Below are positions 54,301-62,932 of a stretch of 64,000 bases of DNA, piece after piece. Both the position numbers and the translations under genes were made by a program. Origin of the DNA: Clostridiales bacterium (lineage in GTDB: Bacteria > Bacillota > Clostridia > Christensenellales > Pumilibacteraceae). The notes under the pieces are model-generated. The model saw nothing but the letters and a program-made list of their open reading frames with translations. It had not been told where the DNA came from and made no database searches. The first letter of the stretch is position 1. The number at the start of each line of letters is the position of its first letter. Location: NCBI GenBank assembly GCA_022508445.1, contig JAFLVG010000002.1:124001-188000 (forward strand). The letters run 5' to 3'.

Positions 54301-55115
54301 TAGCGCATGCGGCAGTCGATTACATCGAGTATACGCAAGATCATTCCTTTAAAAACGAGTGCATACCGTTTAAGAATGGGCGAGCGCACGGCCGCAAAAA
54401 ACAGACCGTGTATGCGAGCGCCGCGGAACACTGCCTTCGCGTGTTGGATTGTGCGGACGAAATGCTCTGCGATAGACCGTGCGATGTTTTGCACGGCATT
54501 ATTTACGATAAACTTCTGATTGAACTGTTGCATTATTTTTCCGGAATAAACAATATAAGCGTAGAGCGTAAAGAAAAATATATGCGCACTCTTTGCAGGG
54601 TGGTCGCGCGTTACACAGATAACGTAAAAGAATTGAAATCGCATGTCATTCGCGTCCGTCCCGATCTCGCGCTTGCGACTGCGCTATACTGCGCGGGGGA
54701 ATTCGATAAGGCGTTCGAGTGCCTGAAACTCGTTGCATCTCACGATAGCGAAGAAATAACAATGTGCGCATGTAATAGTGCGCCGTATCTATTTCGCAAT
54801 ATAAGGACGGAGAGCGACGACGGAGCTATTACTGCCGCATTGTACTTTTCGATGATCACCGAATATGTTTTGGGCATCAAGATTAAGGGACGCAGTCTAA
54901 AAATAAATCCTCGCATTTCGGCAAATACTCCGCACCTCGAATTTGACATTGCGGGAAATTCGGGAAAGACGCATTTCATTATAGACGATACCGAAAAACA
55001 CGGTGAATGGCACATGCGAAAGGATAAGATATGCTATTCGGCGGTAGACGCGTTAAGCGTAGATGTTAAATCCGACGAAAAAATCATTTTTTACAGAAGC
55101 GGCAGAACACATTAA
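51306..55115 (+). CDS. Reduced NdvB/GH94-like membrane protein, catalytic motifs lost
   Basis: A 1269-residue protein that resembles cyclic beta-1,2-glucan synthases (NdvB) but lacks much of them. Residues 5-22 are a membrane helix. Residues about 70-190 match the NdvB N-terminal region (GEWAINF, GGYPRLFLLCKELV). Two helices lie near 298-342. The GH94 beta-sandwich is seen as VRADNGGRVFISPRGDGY (about 395) and again as CGGFTEDGAYL (653) with GGVLWSPTVLP (728). The helical barrel runs from about 920, with AAEHCLRVLD near 1040 and MITEYVLGIKIKGRSLKINP near 1180. The GT84 glycosyltransferase domain is absent. Where GH94 enzymes have GDWNDGM and RDQLQD, this protein has unrelated sequence, so it is probably not catalytic. 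It stands alone between rplS and rarA. Confidence 0.7.
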   Translation: MDMTTLFIVVAIITAIALLFKHAMPPRKVRFESGERMSDAAFYTRLAALGKRLSVTENGFGISSKGVDIKNITTAIEKKLTCNLFVGEWAINFIRSKKKILVAFQSSKRAVRKSYTLGHVGGYPRLFLLCKELVECMQGDLTVDKLKTAVGSFERHAPLNAVERKFFSDMLTFCLLGYLSNTISLALKRSDSYDQGVIDGQNGKADLDRIMHGDYVCGMFSVAPKNEVAALERLLEANGISHTFEYNERNKRLAKTFAIVAGVLRSLDIACDIRQYESESVGLPLDLRKRRAVNIFNAAAIATAVISVIAVGIFMPTEYFGVSFVICVIAYACFRLPVLVVAPTSELPILSRLTELIYSKFKPIRKRGKDIALPEQYVPQVHFCGYSERNENSPSGGYMRVRADNGGRVFISPRGDGYKDCGLYLFFNDGQGVVDLSSCNGIYENHKTVYRSSTACTEFSAEFISPIDSKTCCCKITAVNRTDSEERIEITALYAMPSKHAEYIGFNGAREAIASIDGKTVSLAFDKQADFSRTAYEAASKNGAVLSGRNYKTLSGVCGFSVNPFSKNTALLVIAQGECEREAMLSTEYATSQGYFEYAEECLKIYCSDEQRNASLSGEHEENYGEILNAQCELDDEKNATVLIPKQEYALKFGCGGFTEDGAYLMNGVRKESAIGALTDILFDGCMGAELATCGVRGLFLREAANIITGTDECGLIENPSVFAVLRDGGVLWSPTVLPLGKGEMSVEYAYSHAEYRCAYNGIISSFKCYLAREKKAVIFDLNIQNTENKRREIEIMFSALAHENRKLTTERTENGIAALGEDGNGFMLFSSLTPTDYTLFREGYFVRGKIRKTSSFFRGGNTVAPTMSVRVNIGVNGSARAVFCIAACEGGVSEIDGIDEYNADEYFAREQKYFSEFWKIDLSSSDKLMNFMYKRSLYQAYVYGFLQDKKRCIEEICTILCAAKYVSPRAVKSRISELLSRQSENGKFEGGKLYGLLVAHAAVDYIEYTQDHSFKNECIPFKNGRAHGRKKQTVYASAAEHCLRVLDCADEMLCDRPCDVLHGIIYDKLLIELLHYFSGINNISVERKEKYMRTLCRVVARYTDNVKELKSHVIRVRPDLALATALYCAGEFDKAFECLKLVASHDSEEITMCACNSAPYLFRNIRTESDDGAITAALYFSMITEYVLGIKIKGRSLKINPRISANTPHLEFDIAGNSGKTHFIIDDTEKHGEWHMRKDKICYSAVDALSVDVKSDEKIIFYRSGRTH

Positions 55116-55151
55116 AAAATAATTAGATTTCGTTCGAGGCGCTTAAAACTA

Positions 55152-55180
55152 TTGTATGTTGCCGTAAATTATGATACAAT
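55152..55180 (+). promoter_or_regulatory. Promoter of rarA
   Basis: -35 TTGTAT (55152-55157), 17-base spacer, -10 TACAAT (55175-55180) preceded by TGA. The ATG is only 8 bases after the -10, so a leaderless transcript is likely. Confidence 0.75.
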
Positions 55181-55188
55181 CATAGCGT

Positions 55189-56493
55189 ATGGATTTATTC
55201 GACTTGACCGATAACAAAAAGAATGCCGCGCCGCTTGCCGAACGCATGCGCCCGACCGATTTGACGGGTTTTATAGGGCAAAAGCATTTGTTGCACCCCG
55301 GTTCGCTGCTTTTGCGTGCTATAAAGGCCGATAAGCTGGGCAGTTGTATATTTTTCGGTCCGCCGGGAACCGGTAAAACGACGCTCGCAGGCATTATCGC
55401 AAGCTCTACGAAAAGCGCGTTCGTAAAACTGAACGCCGTTTCGTCCGGCGTTGCGGACGCGAAAAAGGTAATAGATGACGCTCACGAGCGTTTGAGAGTG
55501 ACGGGACAACGCACGTATTTGCTCCTCGACGAGTGCCACCGTTGGAACAAGGCGCAGTCAGATTGCGTGCTTTCGGCGATTGAAACGGGCAGTATAATCT
55601 TTATCGGATCGACAACAGAAAATCCGTTTGTGTCCATGACGCGAGCAATTGTTTCAAGGTGCCGAGTTTTTGAGCTAAAATCTCTCACCGAGGAAGAGAT
55701 TATAGGCGGACTTAAATATGCGGTCGAGTGTCCGCAAGGACTCGGCGACTTCGACTTACAAATCGACGATGACGCATATAGGCATATCGCTTGGTCGGCA
55801 AACGGCGATCTTCGTAACGCATATAACGCACTCGAACTTGCCGTCATCACTACGCCGCCGTCCGATAACGGTAAAATAGTCATCGATAAATCTGTCGCGC
55901 AGGAATCCACACAGCACAGGTTGCTATCCATTGACGATAGCATGTATTACGATATGCTGTCTGCGTTTTGCAAGTCGCTTCGCGGTTGCGATCCGGACGC
56001 GGCTCTTTACTGGGCGTTCAGGCTGATTGAAGCTGGTTGCGATCCGTTGCTTTTGTTCCGCCGCATGTTGGCGCATTCGAGCGAGGACATCGGCATGGCT
56101 GATTCGTCCGCGCTTACGGTTGTTGTGTCGGCACTTACGGCTTACGAGCATATCGGAGTACCCGAAGGGTATCTGTCACTCGCGCATGCGATAATAAAGG
56201 TCACTACCGCTCCGAAATCCAACGCTGTCTATCTTGCGAAAGCGGCGGCACAATCGGCGGTAAGAGAGCATGCCGACGACGTCGTTCCAGACTATCTCCG
56301 TGACAGGACGTATAAAACGCCCAACGACAGCGGCGCAGAATACATATATCCGCACGATACTCCGGCTTATATCACGCAACAGTATTTGCCCAAAGGATTG
56401 CAAGGCGAGAGGTTTTACGAGCCGCAGGACAATCCCAACGAGCAAAAAATAAAAATGTTTTTGGACGCTATACGCCGCAATAAAAAGAAATAG
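55189..56493 (+). CDS. rarA: Replication-associated recombination protein RarA (MgsA)
   Basis: A 434-residue AAA+ ATPase of the RarA/MgsA/WRNIP1 family that acts at stalled replication forks. Walker A is GPPGTGKTTLAGII near residue 61, Walker B LLDECHRWNK near 109, sensor 1 FIGSTTENPFVSM, and the arginine-finger region is AIVSRCRVFEL. The C-terminal tetramerisation part includes RRMLAHSSEDIGMADSSAL and AKAAAQSAVREH. There is no Shine-Dalgarno, and the -10 of its promoter lies 8 bases upstream. It ends 14 bases before the ABC transporter genes. Confidence 0.95.
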   Translation: MDLFDLTDNKKNAAPLAERMRPTDLTGFIGQKHLLHPGSLLLRAIKADKLGSCIFFGPPGTGKTTLAGIIASSTKSAFVKLNAVSSGVADAKKVIDDAHERLRVTGQRTYLLLDECHRWNKAQSDCVLSAIETGSIIFIGSTTENPFVSMTRAIVSRCRVFELKSLTEEEIIGGLKYAVECPQGLGDFDLQIDDDAYRHIAWSANGDLRNAYNALELAVITTPPSDNGKIVIDKSVAQESTQHRLLSIDDSMYYDMLSAFCKSLRGCDPDAALYWAFRLIEAGCDPLLLFRRMLAHSSEDIGMADSSALTVVVSALTAYEHIGVPEGYLSLAHAIIKVTTAPKSNAVYLAKAAAQSAVREHADDVVPDYLRDRTYKTPNDSGAEYIYPHDTPAYITQQYLPKGLQGERFYEPQDNPNEQKIKMFLDAIRRNKKK

Positions 56494-56507
56494 AATAAGG
56501 AGTAGCT

Positions 56508-57242
56508 ATGCTTGAAATCAGTCATGTATCGATGGCCTACGCAAACGGCAATGTCAAAGCCGTTGACGATTTGTCTTTGTCGCTCAAACCCGGAGAAATT
56601 TTCGGATTTTTGGGAGCGAACGGCGCGGGCAAGACTACGACGTTAAAAATGGTGACGGGCATTCTCCCCATAAAATCGGGGAACATTTCCATTTGCGGTC
56701 ACGACATTACTAGCGATCCGATAGAAGCAAAGCGCAATTTCGGGTACGTACCCGATTCGCCGATAATTTTCGATAAGTACACAGGTCGTGAATATATCGA
56801 TTTTTTGGGCGATATATACGGCGTGGACAAAGAGCAACGCGCGCGTGTTTCTGCCGAGCTTCTCAAACGCTTTTCGCTCGAAGACGCGTTCGATAAGCGC
56901 ATCAGCGGATACTCGCACGGCATGAAGCAAAAGATCGCCATAATCGGCGCGCTCATTCACAGCCCGTCTTTGTGGATATTGGACGAGCCGATGATGGGAC
57001 TTGATCCTCCGTCAGCGCTTGCCTTAAAAGAGCTTATGAAACATCACCGCGACGAAGGGAAAACTGTTTTCTTTTCCACGCATGTTCTCGACGTCGCGGA
57101 AAAAATTTGCGACAGAGTCGCCATAATTAGCAAGGGCAAGCTCGTGCTTTGCGGCGATATGGACGAAATCAAAAAAGCACAAGGCGACGAGAGCTTGGAA
57201 GAGATATTCATGTCGGTAGCGGGCGGAGATAGTCATGAATAG
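56508..57242 (+). CDS. ABC transporter ATP-binding protein
   Basis: A 244-residue ABC ATPase of the CcmA/BcrA-like exporter type. Walker A is GANGAGKTTTLKM near residue 35, the signature SGYSHGMKQKIAI near 133, Walker B LWILDEPMMGLDPPS near 156 and the H-loop FFSTHVLD. AAGGAG precedes the ATG. It overlaps the permease gene by 8 bases, so the two form one transporter. The substrate cannot be told. Confidence 0.94.
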   Translation: MLEISHVSMAYANGNVKAVDDLSLSLKPGEIFGFLGANGAGKTTTLKMVTGILPIKSGNISICGHDITSDPIEAKRNFGYVPDSPIIFDKYTGREYIDFLGDIYGVDKEQRARVSAELLKRFSLEDAFDKRISGYSHGMKQKIAIIGALIHSPSLWILDEPMMGLDPPSALALKELMKHHRDEGKTVFFSTHVLDVAEKICDRVAIISKGKLVLCGDMDEIKKAQGDESLEEIFMSVAGGDSHE

Positions 57243-58887
57243 CTATTTTACCGTTCTTAAAGCTATGTTTAAAAACAAACTGCGCATTTCTTCCGAAAAG
57301 TCCAAGCGCAGTGTATTTGCGTTTTTCATATTTATCGGGATAATGTATTTTGCTGTCATGTTTGCGCTGATATCGATAATAGTCGAACTTAAACAGCTTT
57401 TTGCCGTTCCCGAGGCTACGATGATTCTGTTCTTTTTCATGCTGATGACGGCAGGGCTTATAGTTCTTATTTTCGGCATAGTAAGCCTTGTCACAACATT
57501 GTTTTTGGCAAAGGATACGGACTTTTATTCGATATTACCTGTTAAGTCGTCGGTCGTGTTCGCCGCAAAGCTGTCGTATGTTTATATATCGGAAGCTGTT
57601 ATCGTCACTGCTGTTTTGTTGCCGCTCATTATAACTTTGGGCGTAGTCGCAAAGGCGTGGGCGTGGTTTTACGTGATATCGATAGCAATGCTTGCGGTTA
57701 TTCCGGCGTTTCCGCTTTTGGTTGCGGCGATTGTCGCAATTCCCGTGATGTTCATTGCATCAAAGCTCAAAAACCGCGGAGTGGTTGCGCTGATTTTTTA
57801 TTTGGTGTTGTTCGGCGGATTTTTCGGACTGTATATTGCGTTTGTATATGTTACTACCGATATAAACATTTCGGACGAAACATTATATAACATCGTAAAC
57901 GGCATAACCGCCGTAACTTATGTGATGTTCCCTTATAGAGCGCTTGCAAGCGCGGTTGCGGGGCTGCCGACTTACGGTCTGGGCGTTGGAGCGTCGACGG
58001 CTGTCAATACGGTCATATTTTTCGGAAGCTCGGCGGCGCTTTTTGTCATACTGCTCGTTCTCGGCAAGTTCATGTACGCGCAATCGGCAAAGGCGAACAA
58101 TCAGACGGATAATTCCAAAGCCAAAAACGGAAAGTTCAAGTCTGGCAGCGGACTCAAAGCGCTCATGAAGCGCGAATACATCAGTTCGTTGCGCACGACG
58201 CAGGTTGCGTTTCAATGCTATGCAGTCTTTATTTTGCCTATAATCATGGTGTTTGTTCTTTTCATACCGTTTAGAAATCTATCGCATGCGTTGGGGGACG
58301 GTGTGGGGTTTCTCGACAAAAGAGGAAACCTTATGGTCGGATTTTCGACGCTTGCGGCAATGTTGGCCACGCTCGGAAATGCCGCTTCGACAACATTTTC
58401 GCGCGAGGGCGGTGCGATGGCGTCGTTAAAGATATTGCCCGTAAGTATTAAGCAGATTTTAAAAGCAAAAATTATCGCTTGGCTAGTAATAGCTTTGCCT
58501 GTCGCGGCAGTGTCGGTTATGGTCGCAAATATCTTGGTGTTCGACCTCCAATTTATGTTCCTTTCGGTGTTTTCGCTTATCCCACTTGCGGCGATGTTCG
58601 TTATATTCGGTGCGCTGTGGGATTTGAAATCACCCAAGCTGAAATGGACCGATCCCATGCAGGCGGTAAAGCATAACGGTCACACTACGATAGGACAGTT
58701 GCTGTGCATGGTCGGCGGACTACTGTCCATTGTACTGTATTTTTCGCTTTTGATTGATATGACCGACATTAACACCATTATTACCGTTTGTTGGTCTGTA
58801 ATTTACGGTACGCTTGTTATATTCGCTGCCGCAAACATATATTTATACAAGAAGGTTGAAGCATACTACAAAAGAATAGAAATATGA
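57235..58887 (+). CDS. ABC-2 type transporter permease
   Basis: A 550-residue polytopic membrane protein with about ten to twelve hydrophobic helices. A hydrophilic cytosolic loop lies near residues 285-310 (NNQTDNSKAKNGKFKSGSG). The N-terminal 25 residues, ending NKLRISSEKSKRS, are a basic cytosolic lead. It is encoded directly with the ABC ATPase, so the pair should export a lipid, peptide or drug-like compound; no specific family motif was recognised. Its size suggests both membrane halves in one chain. Confidence 0.85.
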   Translation: MNSYFTVLKAMFKNKLRISSEKSKRSVFAFFIFIGIMYFAVMFALISIIVELKQLFAVPEATMILFFFMLMTAGLIVLIFGIVSLVTTLFLAKDTDFYSILPVKSSVVFAAKLSYVYISEAVIVTAVLLPLIITLGVVAKAWAWFYVISIAMLAVIPAFPLLVAAIVAIPVMFIASKLKNRGVVALIFYLVLFGGFFGLYIAFVYVTTDINISDETLYNIVNGITAVTYVMFPYRALASAVAGLPTYGLGVGASTAVNTVIFFGSSAALFVILLVLGKFMYAQSAKANNQTDNSKAKNGKFKSGSGLKALMKREYISSLRTTQVAFQCYAVFILPIIMVFVLFIPFRNLSHALGDGVGFLDKRGNLMVGFSTLAAMLATLGNAASTTFSREGGAMASLKILPVSIKQILKAKIIAWLVIALPVAAVSVMVANILVFDLQFMFLSVFSLIPLAAMFVIFGALWDLKSPKLKWTDPMQAVKHNGHTTIGQLLCMVGGLLSIVLYFSLLIDMTDINTIITVCWSVIYGTLVIFAAANIYLYKKVEAYYKRIEI

Positions 58888-58904
58888 TTTTTTAGGAGCT
58901 CATC

Positions 58905-61592
58905 TTGGACTATTGTAATAAAACCGTTGACGAGGTTTTCGGCGAGCTTGAAACGACCGAACGCGGACTTACCGACGGCGAAGCGGCTATGCGGCTTATT
59001 GCAAGCGGCGAAAACAGGCTTGCCGAATCGAAAAGAGAAAGCGTCGTTATCAAGTTTTTCAAGCAGTTTACCGATGTCATGGTCATAGTATTGTTAGCGG
59101 CGGCAATCATTTCCGCCGTTGTCGGCGTGGTCGAAAAACAGTACGAGGATTTTATCGATGTCGGCATAATCATGTTTATCGTTATTTTAAACGCCGTTAT
59201 CGGGACAGTTCAGGAATGCAAAGCCGAACAAGCAATGGCGTCGCTCAAAAACATGAGCGCACCGTTTTGCAAGGTGCGGCGCGGCGGAGAGATAAAGAAG
59301 ATTGCCGCCTCATCGCTCGTAAAAGGCGACGTCGTTTTGTTGGAAGCGGGCGACGTAGTGCCTGCCGACATGCGGATTGTTAAGTGCGCGTCGCTCAAAG
59401 CCGAAACGTCCGCGCTTACGGGCGAATCGGTAGCAGAGGACAAGTTCGTTCGCCCGATTGAGGGTGAGAACGTGCAAACGGCCGATAAGCATAACATGCT
59501 TTTCGCATTGAGCACGGTCACTTACGGACGGGGTGAGGGCGTCGTTACGGCAACCGGCATGAACGCCGAAATAGGCAAGATAGCGTCGCTTTTGGATGAC
59601 GGTGAAAAGAGTATTACACCGCTTCAAAAGAAACTGAATGCGGTTGGAAAATTCATATCGATAGCGGTGCTTGCAATCGCCGCCGCCGTGTTTGTCATGG
59701 GTGTTTTGAGCGCCGCAGGCACGGGAAATGTGACCGTAGACAGCGTGATAGATTCGTTCATGACGGCGGTCGCGCTCGCCGTTGCCGCAATCCCCGAAAG
59801 TCTTACTGCCGTAATTACGATCATTCTTGCGCTCGGTGTACAGCGGCTATCCAAAAAGCACGCCATTATAAAGAAATTGCCGGCGGTGGAAACTCTCGGC
59901 AGTACAAACGTGATTTGCTCGGACAAAACGGGCACGCTGACATTGAACAAAATGACGGTTACGGAAGTTTACGCGGACGGCACGTTTTCGCCGTCGGCGG
60001 ACGGGGCTTCTATGTCGCGATTGCTCAAATGCATGTGCTTTTGCAACGACACTACCGCAGGAAGCGAGAGCGGAAAGTTTATTACGATCGGCGATCCGAC
60101 CGAAACCGCGCTTGTCAGCTATGCGCATGAGCGCGGCGTAGAAAAGTCCGAACTTGAAAAACAACATCCGCGCGTCGATGAAATTCCGTTCGACTCCGAA
60201 CGCAAGCTGATGACAACAGTCAACCGAGAAAAGGACGGCGATACAGTATATACAAAGGGCGCGCCCGACGAGCTTATTAAGTGTTGCTCGCACATTCTTT
60301 CGGGCGGAAGTGTGCGCAAAATAACCGAGAGCGACCGCGCGGAAATCGGGGCGGCTGTCAAGACTATGTCGGATAAAGCGCTCCGCGTACTCGCTTATGC
60401 GTATAAAAAGCGCGACGGTAGTTTTGACACATACGAGAGCGAGCTTGTGTTTATCGGGTTATCCGGCATGATAGATCCGCCGCGCGAAGAGGTGAAGGAC
60501 TCGGTCGCGCTGTGCCGCAATGCGGGAATAGAGGTTGTTATGATAACGGGCGACAATCCCGATACGGCGTTTGCGATAGCCTCGGCGCTTGGCATTTGCA
60601 CGGATAAACGACAAACGGTCACGGGCGCACAGCTTCAAAAGATGTCCGACGAAGAGCTCGTTCGAAAAGTAAAGAAACTGCGCGTTTACGCACGGGTTTC
60701 GCCCGAGCACAAGGTGCGCATTGTCAAAGCTTGGAAAAAATGCGGCATGATCGTCGCTATGACGGGCGACGGAGTGAACGACGCACCGAGCATTAAAATA
60801 GCCGATATCGGCGTTGGCATGGGAATAACGGGGACAGAGGTCACAAAGGACGCAGCCGACATGGTGCTCAGCGACGATAATTTCGCAACAATCGTAACGG
60901 CAGTCAAAGAAGGACGCACGATATTTTCGAATATGCAAAAGACCATTCAGTATCTTCTGGCGGCAAACCTGTCGGAAGTGTTGTCGCTGTTCTTTGCTAC
61001 GATAATCTTCGCATTCACCAAAGATGCGTATGTGTTCTTGTTGCCCATACAGATATTGTGGGTTAACTTGGTAACAGACAGTCTGCCTGCGCTCGCGCTC
61101 GGGGTAGAGCCGCCCGAAACGGACGTAATGTCTTCTCCGCCGCGCTCGGCAAACGAAAGCTTGTTTGCAGGCAAAGTGGGCGTCAATATAATCTACCAAG
61201 GCATATTCCAAACTATAATCGTTCTCGGCATTTTCCTAGGCTGTGCGTTTTCCGGCTGGGGACACGAAGTGGGGACGACCATGGCGTTTTTAACGCTGTG
61301 TCTCACTCAGCTATTCCACAGCTTCAACGCAAGGAGCTTGACGGGCAGTATCTTCTCGGCGAATTTCTTTAAAAACAAACTGCTGTTCATATCGTTTGCG
61401 GTCGGCGGCGCGCTGACGGTCGGGCTTGCATGCATTCCGGCAACGCACAACATCTTCGCACTTCAATGGTTAAGCGGCATGCAGTGGCTTACGGTCATTT
61501 TATGTTCTGCGTCAATTATTCCGGCAGTCGAAATCGTAAAACTGTTTATGCGCAGGTTTGCCAATAAACCTCGCGTAAAAATAGACGAATAA
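58905..61592 (+). CDS. Cation-transporting P-type ATPase, Ca2+ (SERCA/PMCA-like) type
   Basis: An 895-residue P2-type ATPase. The actuator loop has ALTGESVAED. The phosphorylated aspartate is in CSDKTGTLTLNK near residue 340, the ATP-binding motif KGAPDELI is present and the hinge is MTGDGVNDAP. Ion-site residues in M4 read VAAIPESLT (usual PEGLP), in M5 NLSEVLS and in M6 NLVTDSLPALALG, which keep the Glu, Asn, Glu, Asn, Thr and Asp positions of Ca2+ pumps. It should export Ca2+ (or Mn2+) from the cytosol. The start is TTG with TAGGAGC upstream, 17 bases after the ABC permease. Confidence 0.93.
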   Translation: MDYCNKTVDEVFGELETTERGLTDGEAAMRLIASGENRLAESKRESVVIKFFKQFTDVMVIVLLAAAIISAVVGVVEKQYEDFIDVGIIMFIVILNAVIGTVQECKAEQAMASLKNMSAPFCKVRRGGEIKKIAASSLVKGDVVLLEAGDVVPADMRIVKCASLKAETSALTGESVAEDKFVRPIEGENVQTADKHNMLFALSTVTYGRGEGVVTATGMNAEIGKIASLLDDGEKSITPLQKKLNAVGKFISIAVLAIAAAVFVMGVLSAAGTGNVTVDSVIDSFMTAVALAVAAIPESLTAVITIILALGVQRLSKKHAIIKKLPAVETLGSTNVICSDKTGTLTLNKMTVTEVYADGTFSPSADGASMSRLLKCMCFCNDTTAGSESGKFITIGDPTETALVSYAHERGVEKSELEKQHPRVDEIPFDSERKLMTTVNREKDGDTVYTKGAPDELIKCCSHILSGGSVRKITESDRAEIGAAVKTMSDKALRVLAYAYKKRDGSFDTYESELVFIGLSGMIDPPREEVKDSVALCRNAGIEVVMITGDNPDTAFAIASALGICTDKRQTVTGAQLQKMSDEELVRKVKKLRVYARVSPEHKVRIVKAWKKCGMIVAMTGDGVNDAPSIKIADIGVGMGITGTEVTKDAADMVLSDDNFATIVTAVKEGRTIFSNMQKTIQYLLAANLSEVLSLFFATIIFAFTKDAYVFLLPIQILWVNLVTDSLPALALGVEPPETDVMSSPPRSANESLFAGKVGVNIIYQGIFQTIIVLGIFLGCAFSGWGHEVGTTMAFLTLCLTQLFHSFNARSLTGSIFSANFFKNKLLFISFAVGGALTVGLACIPATHNIFALQWLSGMQWLTVILCSASIIPAVEIVKLFMRRFANKPRVKIDE

Positions 61593-61615
61593 GCTGAAAA
61601 AATATACGAAATGCC

Positions 61616-61644
61616 TTGATTTGAGTAAAAATATGTGTTATAAT
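61616..61644 (+). promoter_or_regulatory. Promoter of the dCMP deaminase gene
   Basis: -35 TTGATT (61616-61621), 17-base spacer, -10 TATAAT (61639-61644) preceded by TGT. The layout equals the smc and rplS promoters. Confidence 0.85.
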
Positions 61645-61672
61645 GATTGCACTAACTAACGGAAGAGGATGA

Positions 61673-62125
61673 ATGATGGATAAATGGGACGCTCGCTTTA
61701 TGGAAATTGCGCATAACGTCGCATCCTGGTCGAGTTGCTTTCAAGAAAACCGTCAGATCGGTGCTGTAATCGCAAAGAACAAGCGTATCATGACGACGGG
61801 TTACAACGGCGCAAGCTCCGGAATTAAGAGTTGTAAAGAAAAGGGCGTTTGCTTGCGCAGACAGCTAAACATTCCGTCCGGAACGCGTCACGAGCTGTGC
61901 TACGCAACCCATGCCGAGCAAAACGCAATCATACAAGCGGCGCGCATGGGCATCTGCATAGACGGCGCGACGCTTTATTGCACGCATCAGCCTTGCGCTA
62001 TCTGCACTAAAATGATTATAAACAGCGGCATCACGCGAGTAGTGTACGAGAACGGATATCCCGATGATTTTTCATTGGAGCTCTTTAAAGAAGCGGGCGT
62101 CACAATAGAAAAATTCGAGAAATAA
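61673..62125 (+). CDS. Deoxycytidylate (dCMP) deaminase family protein
   Basis: A 150-residue zinc deaminase that converts dCMP to dUMP for dTTP synthesis. The zinc site is HAEQNAIIQAA (His ligand and catalytic Glu) with CTHQPCAICTKMI supplying the two Cys ligands. The N-terminal AHNVASWSSCFQENRQIGAV and the TGYNGASSG loop match the family. Two adjacent ATG codons (61673 and 61676) can start it; AAGAGGA precedes them. It might alternatively be a ComE-type late competence deaminase, which shares the fold. Confidence 0.9.
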   Translation: MMDKWDARFMEIAHNVASWSSCFQENRQIGAVIAKNKRIMTTGYNGASSGIKSCKEKGVCLRRQLNIPSGTRHELCYATHAEQNAIIQAARMGICIDGATLYCTHQPCAICTKMIINSGITRVVYENGYPDDFSLELFKEAGVTIEKFEK

Positions 62126-62184
62126 CAGGTTAAATTACGTCGGTTTGACGGGTTTATAAAATTTTATATCCAAGGAGAAATGAT

Positions 62185-62748
62185 ATGGCATATTGCAAAC
62201 ATTGCGGAACCGAAATTCCCGATTTCGCAAAATTCTGCCCGAAATGCGGTACGGCAGATCCAATTCAAGTGCAAGAGGTCAAAGAGCCTCCCAAAGCACC
62301 CGAACAACCTGTTGCTGTGAAAGAAGAACAGCCGCAGCCTGTGCAACCTACGCCTCAACCGACACAACCTGCGCAACAACAATCGACGAAAGATTCCAAT
62401 CCCGACGTGAAAGGGTGGTTTACGCGGAACTTCATGATTCTATACGTTCTCACCGGCATTTTGGCGTATGCTTTGACCGAACTTTCCGCTTCGTATATGT
62501 CCGTTTCGAAAGGGTTTAGCATCACGCTCGGCGTGTTCGCGATCTTGATAGCTCTTGTTTTTGCATTAATCGGAATTTTCAATTTCATTACTTCGCTCTC
62601 CGCAAGCCCCGAGCTGCGCGAAAAGAACCGCACGAAAAACATAATAATATTTATCATTGGCTTAGTGGTTTTCGTATATGTCTTGCTCATGTGCATCGTG
62701 GTATTCGATACGTTAAACACGTTGAATTTGTTCGGCTTTTTCGGCTAA
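62185..62748 (+). CDS. Zinc-ribbon membrane protein
   Basis: A 187-residue protein. The first 25 residues form a zinc ribbon (YCKHCGTEIP and FCPKCGTAD). A Pro/Gln-rich linker spans about 32-68. Three hydrophobic helices follow near 76-96, 102-130 and 150-178. Such proteins are common in Bacillota and of unknown role. AAGGAGAAATG supports the start. A terminator follows. It is transcribed before the ctsR promoter and is probably independent of that operon. Confidence 0.8.
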   Translation: MAYCKHCGTEIPDFAKFCPKCGTADPIQVQEVKEPPKAPEQPVAVKEEQPQPVQPTPQPTQPAQQQSTKDSNPDVKGWFTRNFMILYVLTGILAYALTELSASYMSVSKGFSITLGVFAILIALVFALIGIFNFITSLSASPELREKNRTKNIIIFIIGLVVFVYVLLMCIVVFDTLNTLNLFGFFG

Positions 62749-62773
62749 TAAATTAAACAACGAGTATTTATTC

Positions 62774-62799
62774 AAAAGGGCGCATAATGCGCTCTTTTT
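62774..62799 (+). terminator. Terminator upstream of the ctsR promoter
   Basis: Stem AAAAGGGCGCA/TGCGCTCTTTT (one G-U pair) with loop TAA and a T tail. Confidence 0.85.
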
Positions 62800-62835
62800 G
62801 CTTGAAAAAATTTTGCAAATTATCGTTAAAAATAC

Positions 62836-62864
62836 TTGACAAGCCGATAATAGAGGTATATACT
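62836..62864 (+). promoter_or_regulatory. Promoter of the ctsR operon
   Basis: -35 TTGACA (62836-62841), 17-base spacer, -10 TATACT (62859-62864). The expected transcript start is about 62871, just before the CtsR box. Confidence 0.88.
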
Positions 62865-62876
62865 TCAATCAAATAG

Positions 62877-62909
62877 TTTGACTTTCTTTGACCATTGACC
62901 AAAGTCAAA
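62877..62909 (+). promoter_or_regulatory. CtsR operator with an additional half-site
   Basis: On the - strand 62877-62893 reads GGTCAAA-GAA-AGTCAAA, an exact match to the CtsR heptad direct repeat. A further TTGACC (62895-62900, inverted) and AGTCAAA (62903-62909) follow. Position right after the expected start is the classic place for autorepression. Confidence 0.92.
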
Positions 62910-62932
62910 TCAAAATTACCAAGGAGGTCGGC

